A DNA stretch of 64,000 bases from Megaera polyxenophila (GCF_029982035.1 NZ_CP104166.1:1178001-1242000), one strand, 5' to 3'; numbered from the stretch's first letter, positions 34,657 through 44,269 are shown. Program-made: numbers and translations. The notes: generated by a model from the sequence alone, not told the origin.

Positions 34657-37038
34657 TCAATTACCATAAATACAAAACTTAGCTTGGCTCAAGTTCCTTG
34701 TAGTTTTTTTGTTAATTCCTTTAAATTTAAAAACGATTTTATCAAGTTTTTTAGAATAGTCTATATCGACCAATCCGCCATTTTTAAGTTTACCGAAAAG
34801 AATTGCGTCGGCTATATGTTGTTTTATTTCCGTATCAATTATCCTATCAAGAACTCTAGCACCACTTTGTGCAACGTTATAATTCTTAATAAGATATTGT
34901 TTAACAGAGTTGCTAACTGAAAATCTGACTTTCTTATCGGCTAGCTGAGACGTAAGTTCTTCAAGGTTTTTACCGACTATTTTACTGACTATACTGTCTA
35001 TAGGATTAAATAAGATAATTTTATCTAACCGGCTTATTAACTCACTGCTAAATTCACTATTAATAATATTTATATCAAATTGATCTTCTTTTGGTAAAAC
35101 TGAGCTGTTAAATCCCATAGATGGCTTTGTCTTTTGTATAGCGATATTACTCGTTAGTATGATAATACAGTGTGAAAATTTCACTTTTTTACCTGTACTA
35201 TCTGTTAATATCCCTTCATCCATAATTTGTAGAAGCAAATTATATACTTCAGGATTAGCTTTTTCTATTTCATCGAATAATAAAACTGAATAAGGGTATT
35301 TATCAACTTCATCGGTAAGCATACCACCTTGCTCAAAACCAATATATCCAGGCGAGCTGCCCAATAGTTTAGAAACAGAACTAGTTTCTACAAATTCGGA
35401 CATATCATATTTTAGGAGTTTCATATCACAAAAGAATGACAGTTGTTTAGCAAGCTCTGTTTTTCCAACTCCGGTCGGGCCGATAAAAAGGTAGCAACCA
35501 ATAGGTCTGGTAGGCTTCTTAAGACCAGCTTTAGATAATTTTATACTAGTACAAAGGCTTTCTATAGCTTCATCTTGACCAAAAATCCTATTTTTTAACT
35601 TATTTTCTAAATCCCTAATTTGTTCCCCTTCATCAATTGTTAAGTTTAAATTTGGAATATTTAAAATTGATGACACTAAATCTTCTATATCTTTTTCGGT
35701 AATTACAGCTTTTTTGTTATTACTTTTTTGGGTTTTAGCTCTTGCTCCTGCTTCATCAATCAAATCGATTGCTTTATCTGGTAAATGCCTTTGATTTATA
35801 TATCTTTCTGATAAATTAACAGCTGCTTTTAAAGCTGCTTCCGTATAAGTTATCTTATGATGTTTTTCATAATAGCCTTTTAAACCTTTCAAAATATTTA
35901 ATGTAACCTCTTGGCTAGGTTCTTCAACAATAACTTTCTGAAAGCGCCTAACAAGGGCCATATCTTTTTCAAAATTATTACGGTATTCCTTAAACGTAGT
36001 AGCACCGATACATCGTAATTGGCCACTCGCTAAGGCTGGTTTTAATAAATTACTAGCATCAAGTGCCCCGCTGGTGGTAGAACCAGCTCCAATTATTGAA
36101 TGTATCTCATCAATAAAAAGAATAGCATTTTTTAACTTTCTTAAACATTCTAACATTCCCCTTATGCGTTCTTCAAAATCCCCTCTAAATTTTGTCCCAG
36201 CCACTAAATTTCCTATATCAAGGGAGTAAATCACGGCCGTTCTTAACATATCCGGTACATCACCTCTGACTATTCTAATGGAAAGCCCTTCGGCTATTGC
36301 CGTTTTACCGACACCGGCTTCGCCAACTAGTAAAGCATTGTTTTTTTTACGCCTGCAAAGAATTTCTATTGTCCTTTGTATTTCCGCCTCTCTACCTATT
36401 AAACAATCAATATCATTCTTATTTGCTTTTGCATTTAGGTTAACAGAATATTTTTGAAGTTCTACCTCTGGAGCACTTAGAATAGTATTGTCGTTAGAGC
36501 TAGATTCATTCAGATTTTTAGGAGATTTTAAGGCGGTGGCAATATCATTTTCCTCTATATTTTCACTAGATGATTGCTTCTTTGAAGGATATTGATTAGT
36601 TATAATGGTAGAATTATTACCCCTGTTATTATAATTGAGCACGTCTCCCCTTTTTAGATGAGCTTGTTTTAGGCACGTAAGGGCGTACGAATTATTTTCG
36701 AAAAAAAATTCAGCAAGTACATTAACCCCAGTAATCGGTTTTTGTCCATTTGTTGGGCTATGTAAAACCGCTCTTTGTACTATCCTTTGAAATCCTGCTG
36801 TAGGTTTTGATTCTTTGATGTTTTCATTAACTAATTCAACAAGGTAATTTTTTAAATAAGCAGTAAGTTTTTTGCTAATTGTTCTGGGATTGATATCTTT
36901 TTCTATCAACACTAGCTTGACATCTTCATCCTCCATAAGAGCAAGTAATAAATGCTCATAAGTAGCATATTCATGTTTGTAACTTGAAGCTAGATGTAGA
37001 GCTTTTCTCAAAGTTAATTCTAATGTGTTTGATAACAT
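34657..37038 (-). CDS. clpA: ATP-dependent Clp protease ATP-binding subunit ClpA
   Basis: Hexameric AAA+ unfoldase that feeds substrates to ClpP, normally with the ClpS adaptor for N-degron proteins. The N domain (residues 1-140) begins 'MLSNTLELTLRKALHLAS'. A poorly conserved Ser/Asn-rich linker follows to about residue 200. D1 has Walker A 'GEAGVGKTAIAEG' and 'LFIDEIHSIIGAG'; D2 has 'GPTGVGKTELAKQ' and 'LLFDEIEKA'. The absence of a ClpB-type middle domain and the 'SMGFNSS' loop in D2, where ClpA has its ClpP-binding IGL/IGF tripeptide, support ClpA. At 793 residues it is slightly longer than usual because of the linker. No clpS is adjacent. Confidence 0.93.
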   Translation of the reverse strand: MLSNTLELTLRKALHLASSYKHEYATYEHLLLALMEDEDVKLVLIEKDINPRTISKKLTAYLKNYLVELVNENIKESKPTAGFQRIVQRAVLHSPTNGQKPITGVNVLAEFFFENNSYALTCLKQAHLKRGDVLNYNNRGNNSTIITNQYPSKKQSSSENIEENDIATALKSPKNLNESSSNDNTILSAPEVELQKYSVNLNAKANKNDIDCLIGREAEIQRTIEILCRRKKNNALLVGEAGVGKTAIAEGLSIRIVRGDVPDMLRTAVIYSLDIGNLVAGTKFRGDFEERIRGMLECLRKLKNAILFIDEIHSIIGAGSTTSGALDASNLLKPALASGQLRCIGATTFKEYRNNFEKDMALVRRFQKVIVEEPSQEVTLNILKGLKGYYEKHHKITYTEAALKAAVNLSERYINQRHLPDKAIDLIDEAGARAKTQKSNNKKAVITEKDIEDLVSSILNIPNLNLTIDEGEQIRDLENKLKNRIFGQDEAIESLCTSIKLSKAGLKKPTRPIGCYLFIGPTGVGKTELAKQLSFFCDMKLLKYDMSEFVETSSVSKLLGSSPGYIGFEQGGMLTDEVDKYPYSVLLFDEIEKANPEVYNLLLQIMDEGILTDSTGKKVKFSHCIIILTSNIAIQKTKPSMGFNSSVLPKEDQFDINIINSEFSSELISRLDKIILFNPIDSIVSKIVGKNLEELTSQLADKKVRFSVSNSVKQYLIKNYNVAQSGARVLDRIIDTEIKQHIADAILFGKLKNGGLVDIDYSKKLDKIVFKFKGINKKTTRNLSQAKFCIYGN

Positions 37039-37192
37039 AGCTATTTATTAACCCTAAAAAAATATACTAATTAATAGGTTACTACGTTTAGTTTTAGGTA
37101 TAAAATAATAATCAAACTTGTTGATTAAAGATTCTCACTGTGTGGTCTTAATATCAACCATGTATAACTTAAAATAGATTAAGGTTTATTTC

Positions 37193-37561
37193 ATGAAAAT
37201 TGGTGGCAAATTACAAAACAAGATTCTTATCTTATTAGCTATTGTATTTATGGTTTTTATAATGTTTAAGCTGCTAACTATTAGTAAAAGTCGTGACTTG
37301 GCAGAGCAAGTTCTTAACCGAGAAAATATGCAAGTCATTATTTATATAAAAGAAGGGTGCAGTTATTGCATGATGGCAAAAGATTTACTTGCAGAGAGTA
37401 AAATAATTTATGAAGCGATTGACCTTGGTTCTGATCTGGATCTTCGAAAAAAACTTGTTGAAAAAACAAAACAGACTACGGTACCATATATTTTTATTAA
37501 TAATAAATTTATAGGCGGTTATAATGATCTTCTAAAACTAAAGAAAGAAAATAAACTCTAG
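37193..37561 (+). CDS. Membrane-anchored glutaredoxin
   Basis: A 122-residue protein with an N-terminal transmembrane helix ('NKILILLAIVFMVFIMFKLL', residues 9-28) followed by a glutaredoxin domain. The active site 'GCSYCMMAK' (CxxC) and the cis-Pro 'TTVPYIFINNKFIGGYNDL' with the GG turn are present, so a dithiol glutaredoxin fold is well supported. The anchor is unusual for cytoplasmic glutaredoxins. Topology (basic residues before the helix and 'KSR' after it) does not settle on which side of the membrane the domain lies. No gene partner is evident. Confidence 0.88.
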   Translation: MKIGGKLQNKILILLAIVFMVFIMFKLLTISKSRDLAEQVLNRENMQVIIYIKEGCSYCMMAKDLLAESKIIYEAIDLGSDLDLRKKLVEKTKQTTVPYIFINNKFIGGYNDLLKLKKENKL

Positions 37562-37884
37562 AAGTAAAATATATTTATAATATTAACTTAAGAGCTGATA
37601 TCGGTAACCGGTGATGCAAAATTGATGCATAACAGCTGCAAAATTCGGTATTATAGATAACCCTATTAAGAATCCTAATATTTAGAGCTGGTAAGAAAAT
37701 GAAAGAGCCTTGTAATTAAATATCCTGAATGTTAATACTTATACTCAAAACACTAAAATTTCTAGCATTTAGCTGTTTTATTTTGCTAGTTTAAATATAT
37801 TTACAATATGGGTATCATAATGTATAACCCGCATTCTAAGCATATTTTTAGCTAACTATTTTTAAAAATCTTAAAGAGCATTTT
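37562..37884. other. Intergenic region upstream of clpP
   Basis: This 323-bp stretch has no gene-like frame and no tRNA. It is expected to carry the clpP promoter. A TATAAT-like stretch (CATAATGTATAAC, about 37817-37829) lies roughly 60 bases before the start, but no convincing -35 partner was identified. No heat-shock-type element was recognised. Confidence 0.4.
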
Positions 37885-38484
37885 ATGACATATGTACCAA
37901 TGGTTGTAGAACAAACATCGAAAGGTGAAAGAGCCTATGACATATATTCAAGATTATTAAAGGAAAGAATTGTTTTTGTTTGTGGAGAATTTGAAGACCA
38001 CATGGCAAACTTAATCATTGCTCAGCTACTTTTTTTGGAAGCAGAAAATCCAGAAAAAGAGGTGTATATGTATATAAACTCTCCCGGAGGTGTGGTAAGT
38101 TCCGGTTTTGCAATTTATGATACAATGCAATATATAAAACCTAAAATAGCAACTTTATGTATTGGTCAGGCATGCTCTATGGGTGCTACAATTCTTCTTG
38201 CTGGAGAGCCAGGAATGAGATACGCATTACCAAACAGCCGAATTATGATCCACCAGCCAATTGGCGGGTATCGAGGCCAAGCAACTGATATAGAGATACA
38301 TGCTAAGGAAACAAAAAATGTTAAAAATATGCTACAAAAAATGTATTCCAAGCATACGGGTCAAACTATTGCAACTATAGAAAATAGTATGGAAAGGGAT
38401 AATTTCATGTCCCCTGCTGAAGCGCAAAAATTTGGTATTATTGATAAAATAATTCACAGCAGAGAGTTAATGACTTCCCAATAA
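37885..38484 (+). CDS. clpP: ATP-dependent Clp protease proteolytic subunit ClpP
   Basis: A 199-residue serine protease forming the double-heptamer chamber used with ClpX and ClpA. The catalytic triad is Ser98 in 'GQACSMGAT' (most ClpPs have GQAASMGA), His123 in 'IMIHQPIGG' and Asp172 in 'MERDNFMSP'. The N-terminal 'YVPMVVEQTSKGERAYDIYSR' (two pieces) is the standard start after the short propeptide. AAGAG precedes the ATG. It is followed, after a 175-bp gap, by clpX. Confidence 0.97.
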   Translation: MTYVPMVVEQTSKGERAYDIYSRLLKERIVFVCGEFEDHMANLIIAQLLFLEAENPEKEVYMYINSPGGVVSSGFAIYDTMQYIKPKIATLCIGQACSMGATILLAGEPGMRYALPNSRIMIHQPIGGYRGQATDIEIHAKETKNVKNMLQKMYSKHTGQTIATIENSMERDNFMSPAEAQKFGIIDKIIHSRELMTSQ

Positions 38485-38659
38485 GATTTCTTGTTTAAAA
38501 ACTCAAAATTAGAATTTTTTGGTAAGTTATTAACATAAATATAATTTGTTATTTTGTGACCATAACCTTTATAAATAATACCAAATGTATTTATAGTTTA
38601 CTTTCAAAAATTTACCTGATAATAATGTAATTTAAGATAAATGAAGAGTTAGAGTCATT

Positions 38660-39934
38660 ATGAAAAACGAATCAGACAAGAAATCGCTGCATTGTTCGTT
38701 TTGTGGAAAAAACCAATATGAAGTAAAAAAGCTTATTGCAGGCCCTACTGTGTTTATTTGCGATGAGTGTGTAGAAATATGCCTGGATATCATAAAAGAA
38801 GAATCAAAAGAACAACTGGCAGAGGTAGCTTCTCTCATTCCGAAACCAAAGGAGATTTATGAAGCTCTGAATCAATATGTTATCGGTCAAGATAAAGCTA
38901 AAAAAGTATTATCAGTGGCTGTTTATAATCATTATAAACGTTTAGAAAGTTTTGCAAAGAAAGAGGATGATGTAGAACTCAATAAATCTAATATTATGCT
39001 AGTTGGTTCTACAGGATCTGGTAAAACATTACTGGCCCAAACATTAGCGAAAGTTCTTAACGTTCCTTTTACAATGGCGGATGCTACCTCCCTAACTGAG
39101 GCTGGATACGTAGGGGAAGACGTAGAAAACATCTTGCTTAGACTGTTGCAGGCAGCGGAGTTTAATGTAGAAAAAGCGCAGAAGGGTATAATTTACATAG
39201 ATGAAATTGATAAGATAGCTAAAAAATCTGAAAATGTCTCGATTACCAGAGATGTTTCCGGAGAAGGGGTGCAGCAAGCCCTACTAAAAATAATGGAAGG
39301 GACAGTTTCTTATGTTCCTCCTCAAGGCGGAAGAAAACATCCTCAGCAAGATTTTATTCAAATCGATACCTCAAATATTTTATTTATATGTGGCGGGGCT
39401 TTTATGGGGATAGAATCTATAATTAATGCCAGAAATAACAAAAGTTCTATAGGTTTTGCAGCTTCTGTAAAATCTAAGGAAGATATGCGCTATAGTGATT
39501 TGCTAAAAGATTTACAAGTTGAAGATATAATTAAATTCGGGATGATTCCTGAATTTGTAGGGCGTTTACCGGTTATTACTAGCCTTGATGAACTTGATAA
39601 GGAGGCTTTAATCAGTATTTTAACAAAGCCTAAAAATGCAATCATAAAACAATATAAAAAATTATTTGCGTTGAATGATGCGGAGTTAACTATAACTGAT
39701 GATGCTATAGAAGCAATCGCTGAGAAAGCTTTAAAAAGAGCTACTGGGGCAAGAGGGCTTCGTTCCATAATAGAGGAACAACTTTTGGAAAACATGTTTA
39801 ATTTTTCAGAGCTTAAAAATAAGGAAGTCATTATTAATAAGAGTGTGGTAGAAGGAAATGAACTACCCAAAATAACAGCAAGAAAAGCTGTAAAGGCGAC
39901 AGCTAGGCCGCAAGCAAAACGTATTGCTGTATAA
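38660..39934 (+). CDS. clpX: ATP-dependent Clp protease ATP-binding subunit ClpX
   Basis: AAA+ unfoldase partner of ClpP, 424 residues. The N-terminal zinc-binding domain has 'CSFCGKNQ' and 'CDECVEIC'. The ATPase has Walker A 'GSTGSGKTLLAQ', 'GYVGEDVENILLRLLQ', Walker B 'IIYIDEIDKI' and the pore region 'RDVSGEGVQQALLKI'. The ClpP-docking tripeptide is the 'IGF' in 'SSIGFAAS'. The C-terminal tail is basic ('KAVKATARPQAKRIAV'). It is separated from clpP by a short gap, conserved order in most bacteria. The sugar kinase gene begins 8 bp after its stop, which may give co-transcription. Confidence 0.97.
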   Translation: MKNESDKKSLHCSFCGKNQYEVKKLIAGPTVFICDECVEICLDIIKEESKEQLAEVASLIPKPKEIYEALNQYVIGQDKAKKVLSVAVYNHYKRLESFAKKEDDVELNKSNIMLVGSTGSGKTLLAQTLAKVLNVPFTMADATSLTEAGYVGEDVENILLRLLQAAEFNVEKAQKGIIYIDEIDKIAKKSENVSITRDVSGEGVQQALLKIMEGTVSYVPPQGGRKHPQQDFIQIDTSNILFICGGAFMGIESIINARNNKSSIGFAASVKSKEDMRYSDLLKDLQVEDIIKFGMIPEFVGRLPVITSLDELDKEALISILTKPKNAIIKQYKKLFALNDAELTITDDAIEAIAEKALKRATGARGLRSIIEEQLLENMFNFSELKNKEVIINKSVVEGNELPKITARKAVKATARPQAKRIAV

Positions 39935-39942
39935 ATAATTAT

Positions 39943-40932
39943 ATGGTTTCTGCGGTATCTTTCAGAAAAACTGATTTAGAAGAGTTTTTGCAAAACTACT
40001 TTTATAAGGGGTTTCAAAGCTGTATACCGCTGCAAGGGGATGCAGGTCTTCGCTCATACTATCGGATTAAGGAAAGCGATGACAGATCATACATTCTGAT
40101 GGATTGTCCTCCTACATATTGTAGCATTGATCCATTCATTGAAATAGCACACTACTTAAGATCACAGAATTTTTCTAGTCCAGAAATTTTCCATTTTGAT
40201 AGTAAAAAGGGGTTTATTATATTGGAAGATTTTGGCGATGTGAGTGTTAAGAATGTAATTCAAAATTCTCCACACGATTTGCATTTAAGGAAAAATACTT
40301 ATTCCTCTATGCTTGACGTATTAATTTTGTTACAACAGAATATACCTACTTTTAGTTTAAAAATTTATGATAATAATTTACTGCTCAATGAACTTAAATT
40401 ATTTACAGAGTGGTATATTCTTTATCGGTTAAAAAGAAATTTAAGTATTATAGAATTAGATGACTTTAAAGATATTTGGCAGAGAATTTTAAATCATCAA
40501 CTCTCTTTTAATAATTGTCTTGTACTAAGAGATTACCACGTTGAAAACATAATGTATCTTGAGAGCTATAAGGGTATTAAATCACTGGGGTTACTTGATT
40601 TTCAAGACGCAATAATAGGTTCGCCTATATATGACGTTATATCAGTTTTAGAAGATGCAAGAATTAAAGTACCACGAGCCTTTGCTCTTGATTGTCTTAA
40701 ATATTTTGCTGCGGAAAAAAAACTAGAGTTACCAGACGTTTTAGTAGATTATCATATTCTGGGAGCTCAAAGAAACCTACGAATTTTAGGGGTATTCGCC
40801 AGAAAGTATATTAGAGATAAAAACGGTAATTATTTACGATATATTCCCTTAGTCCTTGAATATTTGAATTATGATCTTTCGCACCCGATAATGTTAAAAT
40901 TAAAAAATTGGTTTAGCAAAATTATTAATTAA
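39943..40932 (+). CDS. amgK: N-acetylmuramate/N-acetylglucosamine kinase, AmgK-like
   Basis: A 329-residue aminoglycoside-phosphotransferase-fold kinase. The nucleotide-side loop 'GDAGLRSYYRIKESDD' opens the protein. The catalytic loop is 'VLRDYHVENIMYL' and the metal-binding motif 'LLDFQDAIIGSPIYDVIS'. This arrangement, with the downstream MurU-type nucleotidyltransferase 16 bp away, matches the AmgK-MurU anabolic recycling route that converts MurNAc to UDP-MurNAc while bypassing de novo synthesis and fosfomycin-sensitive MurA. Substrate is inferred from the pairing; the fold itself is clear. Confidence 0.82.
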   Translation: MVSAVSFRKTDLEEFLQNYFYKGFQSCIPLQGDAGLRSYYRIKESDDRSYILMDCPPTYCSIDPFIEIAHYLRSQNFSSPEIFHFDSKKGFIILEDFGDVSVKNVIQNSPHDLHLRKNTYSSMLDVLILLQQNIPTFSLKIYDNNLLLNELKLFTEWYILYRLKRNLSIIELDDFKDIWQRILNHQLSFNNCLVLRDYHVENIMYLESYKGIKSLGLLDFQDAIIGSPIYDVISVLEDARIKVPRAFALDCLKYFAAEKKLELPDVLVDYHILGAQRNLRILGVFARKYIRDKNGNYLRYIPLVLEYLNYDLSHPIMLKLKNWFSKIIN

Positions 40933-40948
40933 GTAGTAAAATACCATA

Positions 40949-41728
40949 ATGACCATGGATTTAATTAATAAAACAGAGAAAAATAAAGGAGGGCAACCCC
41001 TGCCCCCTATTGATACTATTATGCTTTTTGCAGCTGGTTTAGGGTCGAGGATGAGGCACTTAACTGAAAATAGTCCTAAATCACTTATTCCTGTACTTGG
41101 TAAGCCAATACTACATCATGCTCTGGATTTATGCAAAACTTACCCTTTTAAGAAAATTGTTATTAACACGCATTATCTTCGTAAACAAGTCGAGTCCTCA
41201 TTAAAGGAATATATGGTTAATAATCCGAATTTTTCTGACGTTACTACTATATATGAGGAAGAATTATTGGAAACCGGAGGGGCTATAAAAAATGCAAAGG
41301 AAATATTAGGAGATAAACCCATATTTACTCTAAATACTGATACTATACTGCGAGCAAATTATAACATTTTTAAAGATATGATTAAGGAATGGAATCCAGA
41401 AAAAATGGATTTTTTACTTCTTTTGCAGCCCTATGATAGAGCAGTTGGGTATACTGGCCGTCATGGAGATTTTGAAATGGATCGATACGGCAGGCTTAGT
41501 AGACCAGATATAGAAGGTAATTACAGTTTTATGTATACAGGACTTAGTATTTTAAAACCCGCTACCATAGCCAAAAACCCTCTTAAAATTTTCTCCTTAA
41601 AAGAATATTATTTAAACAGCCAGAAAATATTCGGTATTAAAGCAAAAGATGCACGATGGTATCATGCAAGCAGACCAGAAGACTTAGTAGAAATTGAAAT
41701 TGACATGCTTGCTTACGGAAATATATAA
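40949..41728 (+). CDS. murU: Nucleotidyltransferase, MurU-like (MurNAc-1-P uridylyltransferase)
   Basis: A 259-residue sugar-phosphate nucleotidyltransferase. The signature 'FAAGLGSRMRHLTENSPKSL' near residue 27 is followed by 'VLGKPILHHAL', 'LETGGAIKNA' and the metal-binding 'TLNTDTILR'. The short length without a left-handed beta-helix domain matches MurU rather than GlmU. It sits directly after the AmgK-like gene, so the pair should make UDP-MurNAc from MurNAc via the 1-phosphate. The N-terminal about 20 residues before the signature are longer than usual; an alternative start is the second ATG, two codons later. Confidence 0.82.
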   Translation: MTMDLINKTEKNKGGQPLPPIDTIMLFAAGLGSRMRHLTENSPKSLIPVLGKPILHHALDLCKTYPFKKIVINTHYLRKQVESSLKEYMVNNPNFSDVTTIYEEELLETGGAIKNAKEILGDKPIFTLNTDTILRANYNIFKDMIKEWNPEKMDFLLLLQPYDRAVGYTGRHGDFEMDRYGRLSRPDIEGNYSFMYTGLSILKPATIAKNPLKIFSLKEYYLNSQKIFGIKAKDARWYHASRPEDLVEIEIDMLAYGNI

Positions 41729-41959
41729 ACTTATCAGTTAGTAAACGTTTAGTTACCTGTGTAATTTATAGATATGATTACACAACTGCATTTTTAGGTT
41801 AATTTACAACCCGATAGTAGGAAGTGAGTTTTTTAAATTTACTAACAAACTTCCGGTCGGCGGTATACTGATAATTTTGTATTGGAAAACCTAATTTTTT
41901 ATTTTCTTTCCCCTAAATTATCTATAGCGAATGAGCAGAAAGAAAGAAATTGTTTTAAT

Positions 41960-41994
41960 AAAAAAAAAGAGCCAACTAAATAAATTAGCTAGCT
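41960..41994 (-). terminator. Rho-independent terminator of pal
   Basis: Read on the minus strand, the sequence after pal forms GAGC-TAG-CTAA / TTAG-TTG-GCTC around an ATTTAT-type loop (41969-41994) and is followed immediately by nine T residues (41968-41960). Stem and T tract fit an intrinsic terminator about 30 bases past the pal stop codon. On the plus strand there is no T tract, so it serves pal only. Confidence 0.85.
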
Positions 41995-42022
41995 CCCTAG
42001 AGTAATTTGTACTGCTTGCTTA

Positions 42023-42463
42023 TTATTTCAGCGCAGTAACACCCCTACGATTTTTGCTCCATGCTGCTTCGTTATCACCGATAACTTCTGGTCTTTCCTT
42101 ACCATAAGAAATGGTTTCAATACGTTTTGAATCAACACCGTGGTGCGCTAAGAACCCCTTAACTGCGTGGGCTCTTCTTTCACCTAAAGCAATATTGTAC
42201 TCTCTTGTACCTCTTTCATCGCAATGTCCTTCGATTACCATGCTAATGGCTGGATGCTCTTTTAGCCATTTTGCTTGGCGCATCAAGGTCTGTTGTGCTT
42301 CATGGGAAAGAGAAGAACTATCGTAGCTAAAGAATATTTTAGATCCGGCTTCTTTTTCGAATGCTGCAGCCTGGGAATGGCCAGCACCATGCTTGCCTAC
42401 AGAAGAGCTACAACCAGCAAGTAGAAGCATTGTGCAGAAAGCTAATGCAATTTTTTTTATCAT
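42023..42463 (-). CDS. pal: Peptidoglycan-associated lipoprotein Pal
   Basis: Outer-membrane lipoprotein of the Tol-Pal system that ties the envelope to peptidoglycan and helps outer-membrane constriction. The signal peptide ends in the lipobox 'LLLAGC' (Cys18). A short Gly/His-rich spacer leads to an OmpA-like domain with 'FFSYDSSSLS', 'VIEGHCDERGTREYNIALGE' (peptidoglycan-binding Asp and Arg) and 'ETISYGKERP'. At 146 residues it is normal in length. No tol genes are adjacent. Its own terminator lies just downstream. Confidence 0.96.
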   Translation of the reverse strand: MIKKIALAFCTMLLLAGCSSSVGKHGAGHSQAAAFEKEAGSKIFFSYDSSSLSHEAQQTLMRQAKWLKEHPAISMVIEGHCDERGTREYNIALGERRAHAVKGFLAHHGVDSKRIETISYGKERPEVIGDNEAAWSKNRRGVTALK

Positions 42464-42722
42464 AACTAAATCTCCATAAATTAACTTAAAAACTTATTAT
42501 CTAAAACACCTCGTGCAATTTGGATTGCATTTTAGTATATGATAATAATGATGGATTATAACAACTTTATTTATCGTGATAAACCTTAATTTTTAGGGAA
42601 TCAATTAAAAGAAGATGTGTTAAGTTTTATGTGGCATAAATATCATTATTTACCTGATATAGACATGGGATTATATTAATTATTTATTGGTTATTTACAA
42701 CAATTTCACTAGATTAGTTAAT

Positions 42723-43724
42723 ATGACCTCAGATTTAAGCAATAAATCATATCCTGATATTTGGGTGTTAGTTGATAACCGCACAGGAGGAGCTAATCAA
42801 GCTTTAGCGTTAGCTTCTAGATTGAGCCCAAGGCATCAAGTAAAAAATATTGAATATAATAATTTCAGTAGTTTACCGAGTTTTGTACTAGTTTCCTGGC
42901 CGATAAATATAAGAAGATCAGTTTTAAATGAGTTAAAGTCTCAAAACCCTCCCGATATTATTGTTTCTTCAGGTAGGAGAACTGCTGCGCTAGCGATTTA
43001 CTTAAAAAAGAGATTCAATAATAAAATTAAGGTTGTTCAAATTATGCGCCCGGGACTGAATCCCAAATTGTTTGATCTAATAATTCTTCCCCAGCATGAT
43101 AATTATAATTATACCTTACCTAATATAGTTAGAATAATTGGTGCTTTAAATGATGTGCAGAGTTCGATGCTGCACACTAAATCTGCATTTAGGACCAATT
43201 ATCCGGAGTTACCAAATTTTATTGCAGTTATTATAGGGGGATCGACCAAAAGTTATAAATTTAGTGCAGAAACTGCCGAATTCTTATCTAATAAAATTCT
43301 TGCTATATCTGCCTATCATTCTTTACCAGTTTTTATTAGTTTTAGTAGAAGAACCCCACAAGACGTAAAAGAAATTTTTAAAAATAAATTTCCAGAGCCT
43401 CATATGATTTATGATACGGATGGGAATTTACCGAATCCATATCCAGGAATCATAGGAGAAGGAGAATATATAATCATTACTGCTGATTCAATTTCTATGT
43501 GCAGCGAAGCAGCAAGTACAGGTAAGCCAATTTACATTTTCTATCCGGAAAATTTTAAACTTAAAAAACATAGGTTTTTCGTTCAGCAATTAATAGATAT
43601 AGGTGTTGCAAGGATTTTAGGTCAAACTACTGCTTTTCTTGAAAAATATGATTACGAGCCTCTATATGAAATAGATAAAGTTGCAGGAATCATTAATAAG
43701 AAACTTGTTAAAGAAAAAGTATAA
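42723..43724 (+). CDS. ELM1 family (DUF1022) protein
   Basis: A 333-residue member of the family named after plant mitochondrial fission factor ELM1; in bacteria the role is unknown and the fold resembles GT-B glycosyltransferases. Typical segments are 'DIWVLVDNRTGGANQALALA', 'DIIVSSGRRTAALAIYLKK', 'VVQIMRPGLNPKLFDLIILP' and 'SISMCSEAASTGKPIYIF', which looks like a nucleotide-sugar binding loop. The ATG at 42723 is preferred over a TTG 36 bases earlier because homology starts after it. The HIT-family gene follows 8 bp later. Confidence 0.85.
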   Translation: MTSDLSNKSYPDIWVLVDNRTGGANQALALASRLSPRHQVKNIEYNNFSSLPSFVLVSWPINIRRSVLNELKSQNPPDIIVSSGRRTAALAIYLKKRFNNKIKVVQIMRPGLNPKLFDLIILPQHDNYNYTLPNIVRIIGALNDVQSSMLHTKSAFRTNYPELPNFIAVIIGGSTKSYKFSAETAEFLSNKILAISAYHSLPVFISFSRRTPQDVKEIFKNKFPEPHMIYDTDGNLPNPYPGIIGEGEYIIITADSISMCSEAASTGKPIYIFYPENFKLKKHRFFVQQLIDIGVARILGQTTAFLEKYDYEPLYEIDKVAGIINKKLVKEKV

Positions 43725-43732
43725 ATATTTTT

Positions 43733-44140
43733 ATGAGCTTTAAGTTAGATCCAATCCTTGAAAGAGATAGTCATCATTTAACCCAGCTAAAACTGTGTCA
43801 AATAAGGTTAATGGATAATTCTAATTACCCATGGCTTATTTTAGTACCGATGAAAAATAATATTATAGAAATTACTGATTTTGAACAAGCTGATTATGAT
43901 CTCTTTAATTGGGAAATAAGAAAAGTAGCTAAAATTCTTCAGAATGAATTTAAACCAGATAAATTGAATATTGCCACCATAGGCAATATTGTCCCCCAGC
44001 TGCATGTTCATATTATTGTACGGTTTAAGAATGACGGGCTATTTCCTAAAACGGTTTGGGGGAGTCAGTTCGTACCTTACGAACACGAAAATTTGAAAGC
44101 CATAAAAGATATCATAATTAAATCCCTTATTGCCTATTAA
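43733..44140 (+). CDS. HIT family hydrolase
   Basis: A 135-residue protein of the histidine-triad superfamily. The triad appears as 'QLHVHIIVR', giving His-x-His with the third position replaced by Val-Arg; such forms are common in the alphaproteobacterial group annotated as HIT or diadenosine tetraphosphate hydrolase. 'NYPWLILVPMKNNIIEITDF' and 'NIATIGNIVPQLHVH' are typical. The reaction would be hydrolysis of a nucleotide phosphoester. It lies 8 bp after the ELM1-family gene; this pairing suggests co-transcription. Confidence 0.85.
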   Translation: MSFKLDPILERDSHHLTQLKLCQIRLMDNSNYPWLILVPMKNNIIEITDFEQADYDLFNWEIRKVAKILQNEFKPDKLNIATIGNIVPQLHVHIIVRFKNDGLFPKTVWGSQFVPYEHENLKAIKDIIIKSLIAY

Positions 44141-44269
44141 AATAGGAAAACATAGTTCTTATAATTATTCCTAAACTAAATATGAAATTTTAGGTATGTA
44201 CTTCAAGTGCTAAATATATTATCGTTATTAAACTTTCAATTCTAATTTAAGTTACCGTAAATAAATATT

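Noticed and set aside
34657..37038. ClpB rather than ClpA
   Set aside because: There is no coiled-coil middle domain between the two ATPase modules and the second module has a ClpP-docking-type loop, so ClpA fits better.
41969..41994. Terminator hairpin as a terminator for murU on the plus strand
   Set aside because: The T tract lies on the minus-strand side only and the position is 240 bp past murU, so it was assigned to pal.
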